The translations under genes were made by a program, and so were the position numbers. Shown piece after piece: positions 1 to 12,013 of a DNA stretch of 64,000 nt. Below the pieces are notes generated by a model. That model had not been told where the DNA came from and did not search any database. It worked only from the letters and a program-made list of their open reading frames with translations. The DNA is from Hedera helix. Its lineage: Eukaryota; Streptophyta; Magnoliopsida; Apiales; Araliaceae. The stretch covers positions 2,185,001 through 2,249,000 of the forward strand of contig OX359282.1 of NCBI GenBank assembly GCA_947179155.2, read 5' to 3'. Within the stretch, counting starts at the first letter, position 1. Each line of letters opens with the position of its first letter.

Positions 1-518
1 ACGTAGTTTTGGGTCTATCAAAAGGGTGCTTCTGTTCAGAAGGGGCGCGTCTCAAAACGACACAGTTTTGTTTCCGCTTTTGCAATAAAACTTTAAACAA
101 AATTATATACAGTTACCCACGACCCACGACCCACGACCCGGCCCGGCCGGGCGGGCGGCGGCGGCGCGTGTGTTCAAACCAAGCCTTAGCTAGGTCCTCT
201 CCCTTCCACAAAAGTGGGGTGCCCCTTGGGGCCCTTCCCATTGTGCAATTATCCCATATATAAACCCTTCACATTTCCCTCATTTATTCTATGAGGGACA
301 AGGTATTTATGACAAGTTTAAACATTTCAAGTAGATGATTTTGGAGTCAATTTTTCATTCAATACTTAATGGATTTGAACAAATAAATATACCACGTTAT
401 ACTCTTTGCGGAGGAGAACGTGTTGGTACATAGACCCGACATTTTTGGAGTTTGGGTCCCACATTAATTGAGCCTAAAAAATGCTCTAATTATTTAGTTT
501 TCAAATCCATTTCCAACA
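1..518 (-). repeat. Copia array LTR 1 (U3 portion, partial)
   Basis: The right edge is certain: on the minus strand the LTR opens with TGTTGGAAATGG at 518, directly after a purine-rich tract (minus strand of 519-530, with a run of five G). The remaining LTR (TATA box, R, U5) lies left of the window. The stretch holds three copies of CCCACGA (116-136) followed by a GC-only run (about 137-168). Confidence 0.85.
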
Positions 519-1112
519 ATCCCCCACATGAATGTAAAATTGGCTTTTCTATATGCAAAACATGAATATGCAGACACTAGTTCGAGTACAGAAGAAAAGA
601 TACTTCATCGGGTTAAGTAGCCTAGTGGCTTTGAACTTGCCCTAGTAAAATCTATCGGATTTACTTGGCTAATCAGTAGACTTGATGTCTTTGAACCGTC
701 AGCTTTTCGTGTAAACCAAGACAATAGAATTAACAAAATATCTCTTCAGACATAGTTGGTTCTCACGTTTGTGTTCATTTTGGCCTTGAAACACCTCTTG
801 GTTCCGTGAGTATGTTAGAGAATTCAGCCTTCAAAATTCTCATAGAAGTGGCCCCCTTCTTACTCACGTAGGTGACTTCTATCAAAAGTATCCTGCAATA
901 CCCCACTTGAACGTATTCTAGATATAAAAGTCATTAAAAGTGTCACTTATCCTTATTCTCGCGGCAGATGTGCACTGTCTCATCATAGGAATGGTTAGGA
1001 GTTAATATCTCCTCAGTGCTTTACTGAGTACTACATAATTTGGTTTGCCCATTGAACCTAGATCTTGGGATCTCCATTCACTAAGTTGGGTTGCCACTAT
1101 GACGACTCTTAT
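519..1112 (-). other. Copia array unit 1: polypurine tract and 3' untranslated internal region
   Basis: A 594-bp non-coding stretch between the gag-pol stop and the LTR. The polypurine tract, primer for plus-strand DNA synthesis, is the minus strand of 519-530. The rest holds no frame of note and is repeated almost unchanged in the other units. Confidence 0.8.
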
Positions 1113-1179
1113 TTAAACAGTAGGCTTTAAACCCATTCCTTTCGATGAACTTTCCACTTGCTCTCTTGTTAAACCTTTC

Positions 1180-1211
<32 letters not shown>

Positions 1212-4200
1212 TACATAGTCAATTGAGATAATTCCATTTGAGAGCAATTGTCTAATTGTATTATGTCTTCGTCGTATATGACGTGACTTACCATTATATA
1301 AATGACTCTGTGCTCTTCCAATTGCTGATTGACTATCACAATGTATACATATAGCTGGCACAGGTCTTGACCAATTTGGAATATCCTCTAAGAAATTATG
1401 AAGCCACTCTGCTTCTTCTCCAGCTTTGTCTAAAGCAATGAACTCTGATTCCATTGTAGACCTTGCAATACAAGTTTGTTTTGAGGATTTCCAAGATACC
1501 GCTGCACCTCCAAGGGTAAAGACATATCCACTTGTGGATTTTGAGTCTTTACTATCAGATATCCAATTAGCATCACTATATCCTTCTAATACTGCTGGAT
1601 ATCTCGAATAATGCAAACCATAGTTTTGAGTATATTTTAAATATCCCAAAACTCTCAAAATAGCTTTCCAGTGATCTTTACCTGGATTACTCGTATATCG
1701 ACTTAATTTGCTTACGGAATAAGCTATATCTGGTCTAGTACAGTTCATGACATACATTAAACTGCCTATTATACGAGAATACTCTAGTTGAGATATGCTA
1801 TCACCTTCATGTTTGGCTAGATGAAGATTTATATCAACTGGGGTCTTGTTTAGAATTATATTATACTTATTAAATTTTTCAAGTATTTTTTCAATATAAT
1901 GAGTTTGAGATAATATAATTCCATCAGAAGTTCTAGAAATCTTGATTCCTAATATCATATCAGCAATCCCTAAGTCTTTCATATCAAATCTATTAGCCAA
2001 CATACGTTTGGTAGAGTTGATAATTTCATTGTTACTACCCATGATTAACATATCATCAACATAAAGACAAATAATGACATATTCCTTTTGAGTGTTTTTG
2101 ACATAAACACATTTGTCACACTCATTGATTTTAAATCCATTTGATAACATAGTATTATCAAATTTCTCATGCCATTGTTTTGGTGCTTGTTTCAATCCAT
2201 ACAAGGATTTAACAAGTTTGCATACCTTCCTTTGTTGTCCAGGAGCAATGAAACCTTCAGGTTGTTCCATATATATTTCTTCATCTAATTCACCATTTAA
2301 GAATGCAGTTTTTACATCCATTTGATGTATTTCAAGTCTATTTAATGATGCTATTGCTATTAGCATACGAATAGAAGTGATTCTTGTAACTGGTGAATAA
2401 GTATCAAAATAATCCAATCCCTCCTTTTGTCTATAGCCTTTAACAACAAGCCTTGCTTTGTATTTATCAATTGAACCATCAACTTTCATCTTCTTTTTGA
2501 AGATCCATTTATACCCTAAGGGTTTGGAACCTGGTGGAAGATCTACCAATTCCCATGTATGATTTTGCATAATGGATTCAATTTCACTATTAATTGCTTC
2601 TTTCCAATGAGAAGCCTCTGGAGAGGATATTGCTTCCTTGTACGTTTGAGGATTGTTTTCTAACAAATATGTTAGAAAATCTGGGCCAAAAGACGTTGAA
2701 GTCTTTGCTCTTTTGCTACGTCTAGGTTCATCCACTACAGACTCTTTGTCTATATTTTCAGGATTACCAATAGTAGCCTCCAAAGGTCTTTTGTATAAAT
2801 TTGACTTTTCATTCAAGTTATATGGAAACACATTCTCAAAAAATGATGCATCTCGCGATTCAATAAAAGTATTAATATGAATATCAGAAATTTCAGATTT
2901 ATGAACAAGAAACCGATAAGCACTACTGTTATTTGCATAACCAATGAATACACAATCAATGGTTTTTGGTCCTATCTTAACCTTTTTAGGTTTAGGAACC
3001 ATTACTTTTGCTAAACACCCCCACACTCTTAAGTATTTATAGCAAGGTCTATGACCTTTCCATAATTCATAAGGTGTTTTGTGTGTTTTCTTATGAGGAA
3101 CTTTGTTAAGAATATAATTGGCAGAAAGCAAAGCTTCCCCCCACAAATTCTGAGGTGCTCCAGAACTGTTTAACATAGCATTCAACATTTCTTTCAATGT
3201 TCGGTTCTTGCGTTCAGCAATACCATTAGATTGAGGTGAATAAGGAGCAGTAGTTTGGTGAATGATACCATGAGTAGAGCATAACTCTTCAAATGGTGAT
3301 TGGTATTCACCACCTCTATCGCTTCTTATAGCCTTAATCTTTTTGTTAAGTTGATTCTCAACTTCATTTTTATAATGTTGAAACATTTCTATGGCCTCAT
3401 CTTTGCTTCTTAACAAATATACATAACAGTATCTTGTGCAATCATCAATAAAAGTAATGAAATACTTTTTTCCTCCTCTTGTTTGCATAAACTTTAAATC
3501 ACATATATCAGTGTGAATTAAATCTAGAGGTTCAGTTTTTCTTTCAACGGAATGGAAAGGTAATCTTGTCATTTTAGATTCTACACAAATTTCACATTTA
3601 TGCTTTGGATCAATATCAAATTTAGGCAAGAATTCTAAATTAATTAATCTACGAATTGCATTATAATTAACATGTCCTAATCTGGCATGCCACATAGTTG
3701 AAGACTCTATCAAGTAAGCAGAAGAATTAATTTTATTATTATTATCAATAGAGTTTGGTACAATAGTCATTACATTCATCTTAAAGAGCCCATCAGACAT
3801 ATAGCCCTTTCCTACAAACATATCATTTTTGGTAAGTACAAATTTATCAGACACAAACACCAACTTGAAGCCATTCTTGCTAAGCAGTGACCCAGAAACT
3901 AGATTTTTACGGATATCCGGCACGTGAAGCACATCGTTGAGAGTCAGTTCTTTGCCGGATGTCATTTTCAGCACAATCTTTCCACGTCCTTCAACCTTGG
4001 AACTTGAGGAATTTCCCATGAAGAGTTGTTCGTCATTTTCCACTGGTTTGTAGGTAGAGAACATCCATTTGTTGGAGCATATGTGGCGAGTAGCGCCAGT
4101 GTCCACCCACCATTCTTTTGTGTTTCCTACCAAATTATATTCGGATACAACCGCAGAGAGATTAATGTCTGAAACATTTTCAGAAAGTTTTTCTAGTTCT

Positions 4201-5036
4201 GTCATATTTGCTTGAGCTTTTTGTTCTTTCTTGAAGTTCTTTGGCTTGCGACATTCATTTGATTTATGTCCTTGCTTGCCACAATTGAAGCACTTGCCTT
4301 TGAACTTTTTCTTGGATTTGAAAGTACCTTCGCCTTCGCGCTTCCTTTTGTTGTTATTGTTTGGCCCTTGTTCTACCACATTAGCCTTTGCTTCAATGAA
4401 ATTTTTCCCATTCTTCTTCTCAGATCCTCGATTGTCCTCTTCAATCCTAAGTCGCACAATCAATTCTTCAAGATTCATCTCTTTGCGTTTATGCTTAAGA
4501 TAATTTTTGAAGTCTTTCCATGATGGTGGAAGTTTCTCAATCACTGCAGCAACTTGGAATGAGTCACTTAGTGACATTCCTTCAGAATGAATGTCATGTA
4601 GGATTACTTGTAATTCTTGAACTTGGGTGATGACTGCTTTAGAATCCACCATTTTATAGTCAAGAAATCTACCGACTATGAATTTCTTCATGCCAGCATC
4701 TTCAGTTTTATATTTCTTGTCTAAAGATTCCCAAAGTTCCTTTGCAGTTTGAATTTGACAATACACATTATAAAGTGTATTGTCTAATCCATTCAATATA
4801 TAATTCCTGCAAAGAAAATCAGCATGTTTCCATGCATCAACTGCAGCCACTTTCTCCTTGTCAGTTTCTCCTTCAACAAGAGTAGGACATTCCTCTTGAA
4901 GAAATCTAGCCAAGCTCAAAGTTGTAAGATAGAAGAGCATCTTTTGTTGCCAACGCTTGAAATCTGTTCCATTGAACTTTTCAGGTTTTTCTCCATGAGA
5001 CATACTCACAGTAGGGATGGTACTAGTAGATGCCAT
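1113..5036 (-). CDS. Copia gag-pol polyprotein, array unit 1 (1307 aa, intact)
   Basis: A single uninterrupted frame encodes capsid and all enzymes for reverse transcription and integration. Visible in order: Gag domain (residues 1-230); CCHC zinc knuckle C249, C252, H257, C262; aspartic protease VDTGA at 311-315; integrase zinc motif H450, H455, C481, C484; integrase catalytic D510, D573, E608 (DD35E); reverse transcriptase with YVDD at 992-995; RNase H with D1155, E1196/E1198 and D1234. The integrase-before-RT order defines Ty1/copia. The ATG at 5036 precedes the Gag domain directly. As I recall, tomato Rider has the same polyprotein length, and a Tork/Rider-like assignment is plausible, but I could not test it. 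All catalytic residues are present, so the frame looks functional. Confidence 0.97.
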
Positions 5037-5674
5037 TTCTGTTATACAAACAGAAAGTAATTTAAGATATGTAGAAGAGAGATAAACAGAAATAAATTTC
5101 TGTTTTGTACAATAATATATATATATAAATTTTAATTATAATATAATATTAAAACAAAAAACAGAAACAAATTTCTGTAGAAAATTTAACAGAATAATCT
5201 GTACTTAAAATAAACCAAGTTTGTTAAATAAAAAATAAATAAAATTGGTTTATATGGCAATTACATAATGATATTAAATAAACTATAATTACAGAAAGAG
5301 TCTAAATTTGCTTCAAGATTGTAGTCCCCGTAACTATAGTAAATATTTAATATGCAATAACAGAGTTACTAAATTAAGTAAGTAAATTGAAATTAGAAAG
5401 TTCAGTGTACTTACTTGGAAAAAGGAGATTGAATTTTTTGGAAAGATTAAATCCGAGTCCTTTGAATTCACAAAGTCTCCTTGAAGCAAATTTATTCCCT
5501 CACTGGTGCTAAAAGGTTTTTGAATAATTACTTCCCAAGATGAAACGGATTTCCAATCCTTAATTAGAAGCACTTCAAAATTAAGAATTCTTCGAACTCA
5601 ATTTCTATGCTTTATACTCGAACTGACTATATGATGAATGCAGGAAAATGAAAGTTATTTCTGGAATTGAATGA
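5037..5674 (-). other. Copia array unit 1: 5' leader (R/U5 boundary and primer site not resolved)
   Basis: AT-rich sequence between the presumed transcription start (about 5675) and the gag ATG. It must contain R, U5, the LTR end and the primer-binding site. The usual tRNA-iMet site (TGGTATCAGAGC) is absent and I found no other convincing one. The only upstream ATG is at 5264-5266 (minus strand). A GTAAGT donor (5409-5414) and a pyrimidine-rich CAG acceptor (5039-5041) could define a 376-nt leader intron that removes it. Small hairpins with CAGAAA/TTTCTG arms lie at 5087-5102 and 5162-5177. Confidence 0.6.
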
Positions 5675-6261
5675 ATGAATGATTGCAGCACAGGCAGGTT
5701 ATTTATAGGATGAATTGTGACTGATCAGAAGGTCGTCAAAACGACGTAGTTTTGGGTCTATCAAAAGGGTGCTTCTGTTCAGAAGGGGCGCGTCTCAAAA
5801 CGACACAGTTTTGTTTCCGCTTTTGCAATAAAACTTTAAACAAAATTATATACAGTTACCCACGACCCACGACCCACGACCCGGCCCGGCCGGGCGGGCG
5901 GCGGCGGCGCGTGTGTTCAAACCAAGCCTTAGCTAGGTCCTCTCCCTTCCACAAAAGTGGGGTGCCCCTTGGGGCCCTTCCCATTGTGCAATTATCCCAT
6001 ATATAAACCCTTCACATTTCCCTCATTTATTCTATGAGGGACAAGGTATTTATGACAAGTTTAAACATTTCAAGTAGATGATTTTGGAGTCAATTTTTCA
6101 TTCAATACTTAATGGATTTGAACAAATAAATATACCACGTTATACTCTTTGCGGAGGAGAACGTGTTGGTACATAGACCCGACATTTTTGGAGTTTGGGT
6201 CCCACATTAATTGAGCCTAAAAAATGCTCTAATTATTTAGTTTTCAAATCCATTTCCAACA
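5675..6261 (-). repeat. Copia array LTR 2 (U3 and core promoter portion)
   Basis: Serves as the 5' LTR of unit 1 and as the 3' LTR of unit 2. The right edge at 6261 is fixed by TGTTGG next to the polypurine tract; the left edge (end of U5) cannot be fixed because no primer site is recognised. It has three CCCACGA copies (5859-5879), like LTR 1 and unlike LTRs 3 and 4. Confidence 0.8.
5701..5708 (-). promoter_or_regulatory. LTR TATA box, driving array unit 1
   Basis: Minus strand reads CTATAAAT. It lies downstream of the U3 repeats and about 665 bp before the gag ATG, as expected for an LTR core promoter. Start site would be near 5675. Two inverted-arm motifs of the form CAAAAC-N6-GTTTTG lie just upstream, at about 5738-5755 and 5795-5813. 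Confidence 0.65.
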
Positions 6262-6855
6262 ATCCCCCACATGAATGTAAAATTGGCTTTTCTATATGCA
6301 AAACATGAATATGCAGACACTAGTTCGAGTACAGAAGAAAAGATACTTCATCGGGTTAAGTAGCCTAGTGGCTTTGAACTTGCCCTAGTAAAATCTATCG
6401 GATTTACTTGGCTAATCAGTAGACTTGATGTCTTTGAACCGTCAGCTTTTCGTGTAAACCAAGACAATAGAATTAACAAAATATCTCTTCAGACATAGTT
6501 GGTTCTCACGTTTGTGTTCATTTTGGCCTTGAAACACCTCTTGGTTCCGTGAGTATGTTAGAGAATTCAGCCTTCAAAATTCTCATAGAAGTGGCCCCCT
6601 TCTTACTCACGTAGGTGACTTCTATCAAAAGTATCCTGCAATACCCCACTTGAACGTATTCTAGATATAAAAGTCATTAAAAGTGTCACTTATCCTTATT
6701 CTCGCGGCAGATGTGCACTGTCTCATCATAGGAATGGTTAGGAGTTAATATCTCCTCAGTGCTTTACTGAGTACTACATAATTTGGTTTGCCCATTGAAC
6801 CTAGATCTTGGGATCTCCATTCACTAAGTTGGGTTGCCACTATGACGACTCTTAT
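6262..6855 (-). other. Copia array unit 2: polypurine tract and 3' untranslated region
   Basis: Same 594-bp stretch as in unit 1, with the purine tract on the minus strand of 6262-6273. No coding potential seen. Confidence 0.8.
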
Positions 6856-9800
6856 TTAAACAGTAGGCTTTAAACCCATTCCTTTCGATGAACTTTCCAC
6901 TTGCTCTCTTGTTAAACCTTTCGTAAGCGGATCTGCAATATTATCCTTTGACCTTACATAGTCAATTGAGATAATTCCATTTGAGAGCAATTGTCTAATT
7001 GTATTATGTCTTCGTCGTATATGACGTGACTTACCATTATATAAATGACTCTGTGCTCTTCCAATTGCTGATTGACTATCACAATGTATACATATAGCTG
7101 GCACAGGTCTTGACCAATTTGGAATATCCTCTAAGAAATTATGAAGCCACTCTGCTTCTTCTCCAGCTTTGTCTAAAGCAATGAACTCTGATTCCATTGT
7201 AGACCTTGCAATACAAGTTTGTTTTGAGGATTTCCAAGATACCGCTGCACCTCCAAGGGTAAAGACATATCCACTTGTGGATTTTGAGTCTTTACTATCA
7301 GATATCCAATTAGCATCACTATATCCTTCTAATACTGCTGGATATCTCGAATAATGCAAACCATAGTTTTGAGTATATTTTAAATATCCCAAAACTCTCA
7401 AAATAGCTTTCCAGTGATCTTTACCTGGATTACTCGTATATCGACTTAATTTGCTTACGGAATAAGCTATATCTGGTCTAGTACAGTTCATGACATACAT
7501 TAAACTGCCTATTATACGAGAATACTCTAGTTGAGATATGCTATCACCTTCATGTTTGGCTAGATGAAGATTTATATCAACTGGGGTCTTGTTTAGAATT
7601 ATATTATACTTATTAAATTTTTCAAGTATTTTTTCAATATAATGAGTTTGAGATAATATAATTCCATCAGAAGTTCTAGAAATCTTGATTCCTAATATCA
7701 TATCAGCAATCCCTAAGTCTTTCATATCAAATCTATTAGCCAACATACGTTTGGTAGAGTTGATAATTTCATTGTTACTACCCATGATTAACATATCATC
7801 AACATAAAGACAAATAATGACATATTCCTTTTGAGTGTTTTTGACATAAACACATTTGTCACACTCATTGATTTTAAATCCATTTGATAACATAGTATTA
7901 TCAAATTTCTCATGCCATTGTTTTGGTGCTTGTTTCAATCCATACAAGGATTTAACAAGTTTGCATACCTTCCTTTGTTGTCCAGGAGCAATGAAACCTT
8001 CAGGTTGTTCCATATATATTTCTTCATCTAATTCACCATTTAAGAATGCAGTTTTTACATCCATTTGATGTATTTCAAGTCTATTTAATGATGCTATTGC
8101 TATTAGCATACGAATAGAAGTGATTCTTGTAACTGGTGAATAAGTATCAAAATAATCCAATCCCTCCTTTTGTCTATAGCCTTTAACAACAAGCCTTGCT
8201 TTGTATTTATCAATTGAACCATCAACTTTCATCTTCTTTTTGAAGATCCATTTATACCCTAAGGGTTTGGAACCTGGTGGAAGATCTACCAATTCCCATG
8301 TATGATTTTGCATAATGGATTCAATTTCACTATTAATTGCTTCTTTCCAATGAGAAGCCTCTGGAGAGGATATTGCTTCCTTGTACGTTTGAGGATTGTT
8401 TTCTAACAAATATGTTAGAAAATCTGGGCCAAAAGACGTTGAAGTCTTTGCTCTTTTGCTACGTCTAGGTTCATCCACTACAGACTCTTTGTCTATATTT
8501 TCAGGATTACCAATAGTAGCCTCCAAAGGTCTTTTGTATAAATTTGACTTTTCATTCAAGTTATATGGAAACACATTCTCAAAAAATGATGCATCTCGCG
8601 ATTCAATAAAAGTATTAATATGAATATCAGAAATTTCAGATTTATGAACAAGAAACCGATAAGCACTACTGTTATTTGCATAACCAATGAATACACAATC
8701 AATGGTTTTTGGTCCTATCTTAACCTTTTTAGGTTTAGGAACCATTACTTTTGCTAAACACCCCCACACTCTTAAGTATTTATAGCAAGGTCTATGACCT
8801 TTCCATAATTCATAAGGTGTTTTGTGTGTTTTCTTATGAGGAACTTTGTTAAGAATATAATTGGCAGAAAGCAAAGCTTCCCCCCACAAATTCTGAGGTG
8901 CTCCAGAACTGTTTAACATAGCATTCAACATTTCTTTCAATGTTCGGTTCTTGCGTTCAGCAATACCATTAGATTGAGGTGAATAAGGAGCAGTAGTTTG
9001 GTGAATGATACCATGAGTAGAGCATAACTCTTCAAATGGTGATTGGTATTCACCACCTCTATCGCTTCTTATAGCCTTAATCTTTTTGTTAAGTTGATTC
9101 TCAACTTCATTTTTATAATGTTGAAACATTTCTATGGCCTCATCTTTGCTTCTTAACAAATATACATAACAGTATCTTGTGCAATCATCAATAAAAGTAA
9201 TGAAATACTTTTTTCCTCCTCTTGTTTGCATAAACTTTAAATCACATATATCAGTGTGAATTAAATCTAGAGGTTCAGTTTTTCTTTCAACGGAATGGAA
9301 AGGTAATCTTGTCATTTTAGATTCTACACAAATTTCACATTTATGCTTTGGATCAATATCAAATTTAGGCAAGAATTCTAAATTAATTAATCTACGAATT
9401 GCATTATAATTAACATGTCCTAATCTGGCATGCCACATAGTTGAAGACTCTATCAAGTAAGCAGAAGAATTAATTTTATTATTATTATCAATAGAGTTTG
9501 GTACAATAGTCATTACATTCATCTTAAAGAGCCCATCAGACATATAGCCCTTTCCTACAAACATATCATTTTTGGTAAGTACAAATTTATCAGACACAAA
9601 CACCAACTTGAAGCCATTCTTGCTAAGCAGTGACCCAGAAACTAGATTTTTACGGATATCCGGCACGTGAAGCACATCGTTGAGAGTCAGTTCTTTGCCG
9701 GATGTCATTTTCAGCACAATCTTTCCACGTCCTTCAACCTTGGAACTTGAGGAATTTCCCATGAAGAGTTGTTCGTCATTTTCCACTGGTTTGTAGGTAG

Positions 9801-10779
9801 AGAACATCCATTTGTTGGAGCATATGTGGCGAGTAGCGCCAGTGTCCACCCACCATTCTTTTGTGTTTCCTACCAAATTATATTCGGATACAACCGCAGA
9901 GAGATTAATGTCTGAAACATTTTCAGAAAGTTTTTCTAGTTCTGTCATATTTGCTTGAGCTTTTTGTTCTTTCTTGAAGTTCTTTGGCTTGCGACATTCA
10001 TTTGATTTATGTCCTTGCTTGCCACAATTGAAGCACTTGCCTTTGAACTTTTTCTTGGATTTGAAAGTACCTTCGCCTTCGCGCTTCCTTTTGTTGTTAT
10101 TGTTTGGCCCTTGTTCTACCACATTAGCCTTTGCTTCAATGAAATTTTTCCCATTCTTCTTCTCAGATCCTCGATTGTCCTCTTCAATCCTAAGTCGCAC
10201 AATCAATTCTTCAAGATTCATCTCTTTGCGTTTATGCTTAAGATAATTTTTGAAGTCTTTCCATGATGGTGGAAGTTTCTCAATCACTGCAGCAACTTGG
10301 AATGAGTCACTTAGTGACATTCCTTCAGAATGAATGTCATGTAGGATTACTTGTAATTCTTGAACTTGGGTGATGACTGCTTTAGAATCCACCATTTTAT
10401 AGTCAAGAAATCTACCGACTATGAATTTCTTCATGCCAGCATCTTCAGTTTTATATTTCTTGTCTAAAGATTCCCAAAGTTCCTTTGCAGTTTGAATTTG
10501 ACAATACACATTATAAAGTGTATTGTCTAATCCATTCAATATATAATTCCTGCAAAGAAAATCAGCATGTTTCCATGCATCAACTGCAGCCACTTTCTCC
10601 TTGTCAGTTTCTCCTTCAACAAGAGTAGGACATTCCTCTTGAAGAAATCTAGCCAAGCTCAAAGTTGTAAGATAGAAGAGCATCTTTTGTTGCCAACGCT
10701 TGAAATCTGTTCCATTGAACTTTTCAGGTTTTTCTCCATGAGACATACTCACAGTAGGGATGGTACTAGTAGATGCCAT
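6856..10779 (-). CDS. Copia gag-pol polyprotein, array unit 2 (1307 aa, intact)
   Basis: The predicted protein is identical to that of unit 1, with the zinc knuckle, protease VDTGA, DD35E integrase, YVDD reverse transcriptase and RNase H all in frame. A silent C-to-T change near 6933 (GGATCT against GGATCC in units 1, 3 and 4) is the only difference I noticed in the coding region. Such identity over 3.9 kb shows that the units separated very recently or are being homogenised. It shares an LTR with both neighbours, so in principle each unit could be transcribed from the LTR on its right. Confidence 0.97.
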   Translation of the reverse strand: MASTSTIPTVSMSHGEKPEKFNGTDFKRWQQKMLFYLTTLSLARFLQEECPTLVEGETDKEKVAAVDAWKHADFLCRNYILNGLDNTLYNVYCQIQTAKELWESLDKKYKTEDAGMKKFIVGRFLDYKMVDSKAVITQVQELQVILHDIHSEGMSLSDSFQVAAVIEKLPPSWKDFKNYLKHKRKEMNLEELIVRLRIEEDNRGSEKKNGKNFIEAKANVVEQGPNNNNKRKREGEGTFKSKKKFKGKCFNCGKQGHKSNECRKPKNFKKEQKAQANMTELEKLSENVSDINLSAVVSEYNLVGNTKEWWVDTGATRHICSNKWMFSTYKPVENDEQLFMGNSSSSKVEGRGKIVLKMTSGKELTLNDVLHVPDIRKNLVSGSLLSKNGFKLVFVSDKFVLTKNDMFVGKGYMSDGLFKMNVMTIVPNSIDNNNKINSSAYLIESSTMWHARLGHVNYNAIRRLINLEFLPKFDIDPKHKCEICVESKMTRLPFHSVERKTEPLDLIHTDICDLKFMQTRGGKKYFITFIDDCTRYCYVYLLRSKDEAIEMFQHYKNEVENQLNKKIKAIRSDRGGEYQSPFEELCSTHGIIHQTTAPYSPQSNGIAERKNRTLKEMLNAMLNSSGAPQNLWGEALLSANYILNKVPHKKTHKTPYELWKGHRPCYKYLRVWGCLAKVMVPKPKKVKIGPKTIDCVFIGYANNSSAYRFLVHKSEISDIHINTFIESRDASFFENVFPYNLNEKSNLYKRPLEATIGNPENIDKESVVDEPRRSKRAKTSTSFGPDFLTYLLENNPQTYKEAISSPEASHWKEAINSEIESIMQNHTWELVDLPPGSKPLGYKWIFKKKMKVDGSIDKYKARLVVKGYRQKEGLDYFDTYSPVTRITSIRMLIAIASLNRLEIHQMDVKTAFLNGELDEEIYMEQPEGFIAPGQQRKVCKLVKSLYGLKQAPKQWHEKFDNTMLSNGFKINECDKCVYVKNTQKEYVIICLYVDDMLIMGSNNEIINSTKRMLANRFDMKDLGIADMILGIKISRTSDGIILSQTHYIEKILEKFNKYNIILNKTPVDINLHLAKHEGDSISQLEYSRIIGSLMYVMNCTRPDIAYSVSKLSRYTSNPGKDHWKAILRVLGYLKYTQNYGLHYSRYPAVLEGYSDANWISDSKDSKSTSGYVFTLGGAAVSWKSSKQTCIARSTMESEFIALDKAGEEAEWLHNFLEDIPNWSRPVPAICIHCDSQSAIGRAQSHLYNGKSRHIRRRHNTIRQLLSNGIISIDYVRSKDNIADPLTKGLTREQVESSSKGMGLKPTV

Positions 10780-11417
10780 TTCTGTTATACAAACAGAAAG
10801 TAATTTAAGATATGTAGAAGAGAGATAAACAGAAATAAATTTCTGTTTTGTACAATAATATATATATATAAATTTTAATTATAATATAATATTAAAACAA
10901 AAAACAGAAACAAATTTCTGTAGAAAATTTAACAGAATAATCTGTACTTAAAATAAACCAAGTTTGTTAAATAAAAAATAAATAAAATTGGTTTATATGG
11001 CAATTACATAATGATATTAAATAAACTATAATTACAGAAAGAGTCTAAATTTGCTTCAAGATTGTAGTCCCCGTAACTATAGTAAATATTTAATATGCAA
11101 TAACAGAGTTACTAAATTAAGTAAGTAAATTGAAATTAGAAAGTTCAGTGTACTTACTTGGAAAAAGGAGATTGAATTTTTTGGAAAGATTAAATCCGAG
11201 TCCTTTGAATTCACAAAGTCTCCTTGAAGCAAATTTATTCCCTCACTGGTGCTAAAAGGTTTTTGAATAATTACTTCCCAAGATGAAACGGATTTCCAAT
11301 CCTTAATTAGAAGCACTTCAAAATTAAGAATTCTTCGAACTCAATTTCTATGCTTTATACTCGAACTGACTATATGATGAATGCAGGAAAATGAAAGTTA
11401 TTTCTGGAATTGAATGA
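10780..11417 (-). other. Copia array unit 2: 5' leader
   Basis: Copy of the unit 1 leader. The putative intron donor and acceptor and the lone upstream ATG are conserved. No recognisable primer-binding site. Confidence 0.6.
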
Positions 11418-12013
11418 ATGAATGATTGCAGCACAGGCAGGTTATTTATAGGATGAATTGTGACTGATCAGAAGGTCGTCAAAACGACGTAGTTTTGGGT
11501 CTATCAAAAGGGTGCTTCTGTTCAGAAGGGGCGCGTCTCAAAACGACACAGTTTTGTTTCCGCTTTTGCAATAAAACTTTAAACAAAATTATATACAGTT
11601 ACCCACGACCCACGACCCACGACCCACGACCCACGACCCGGCCGGGCGGGCGGCGGCGGCGCGTGTGTTCAAACCAAGCCTTAGCTAGGTCCTCTCCCTT
11701 CCACAAAAGTGGGGTGCCCCTTGGGGCCCTTCCCATTGTGCAATTATCCCATATATAAACCCTTCACATTTCCCTCATTTATTCTATGAGGGACAAGGTA
11801 TTTATGACAAGTTTAAACATTTCAAGTAGATGATTTTGGAGTCAATTTTTCATTCAATACTTAATGGATTTGAACAAATAAATATACCACGTTATACTCT
11901 TTGCGGAGGAGAACGTGTTGGTACATAGACCCGACATTTTTGGAGTTTGGGTCCCACATTAATTGAGCCTAAAAAATGCTCTAATTATTTAGTTTTCAAA
12001 TCCATTTCCAACA
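11418..12013 (-). repeat. Copia array LTR 3 (expanded CCCACGA allele)
   Basis: Like LTR 2 but with five CCCACGA copies (11602-11636) in place of three and a shortened GC run after them, a net gain of 9 bp that lengthens the period to 5752. The right edge at 12013 abuts the unit 3 polypurine tract. Confidence 0.8.
11444..11451 (-). promoter_or_regulatory. LTR TATA box, driving array unit 2
   Basis: CTATAAAT on the minus strand, same position in the LTR as at 5701-5708. Confidence 0.65.

Noticed and set aside
9..263. 84-codon plus-strand frame in the LTR (repeated in each unit)
   Set aside because: It is antisense to the LTR, crosses the CCCACGA simple repeat, changes length with it and resembles no protein.
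5334..5573. 79-codon minus-strand frame in the leader of each array unit
   Set aside because: It starts with GTG and not ATG, and the frame crosses the putative splice donor; no plausible product.
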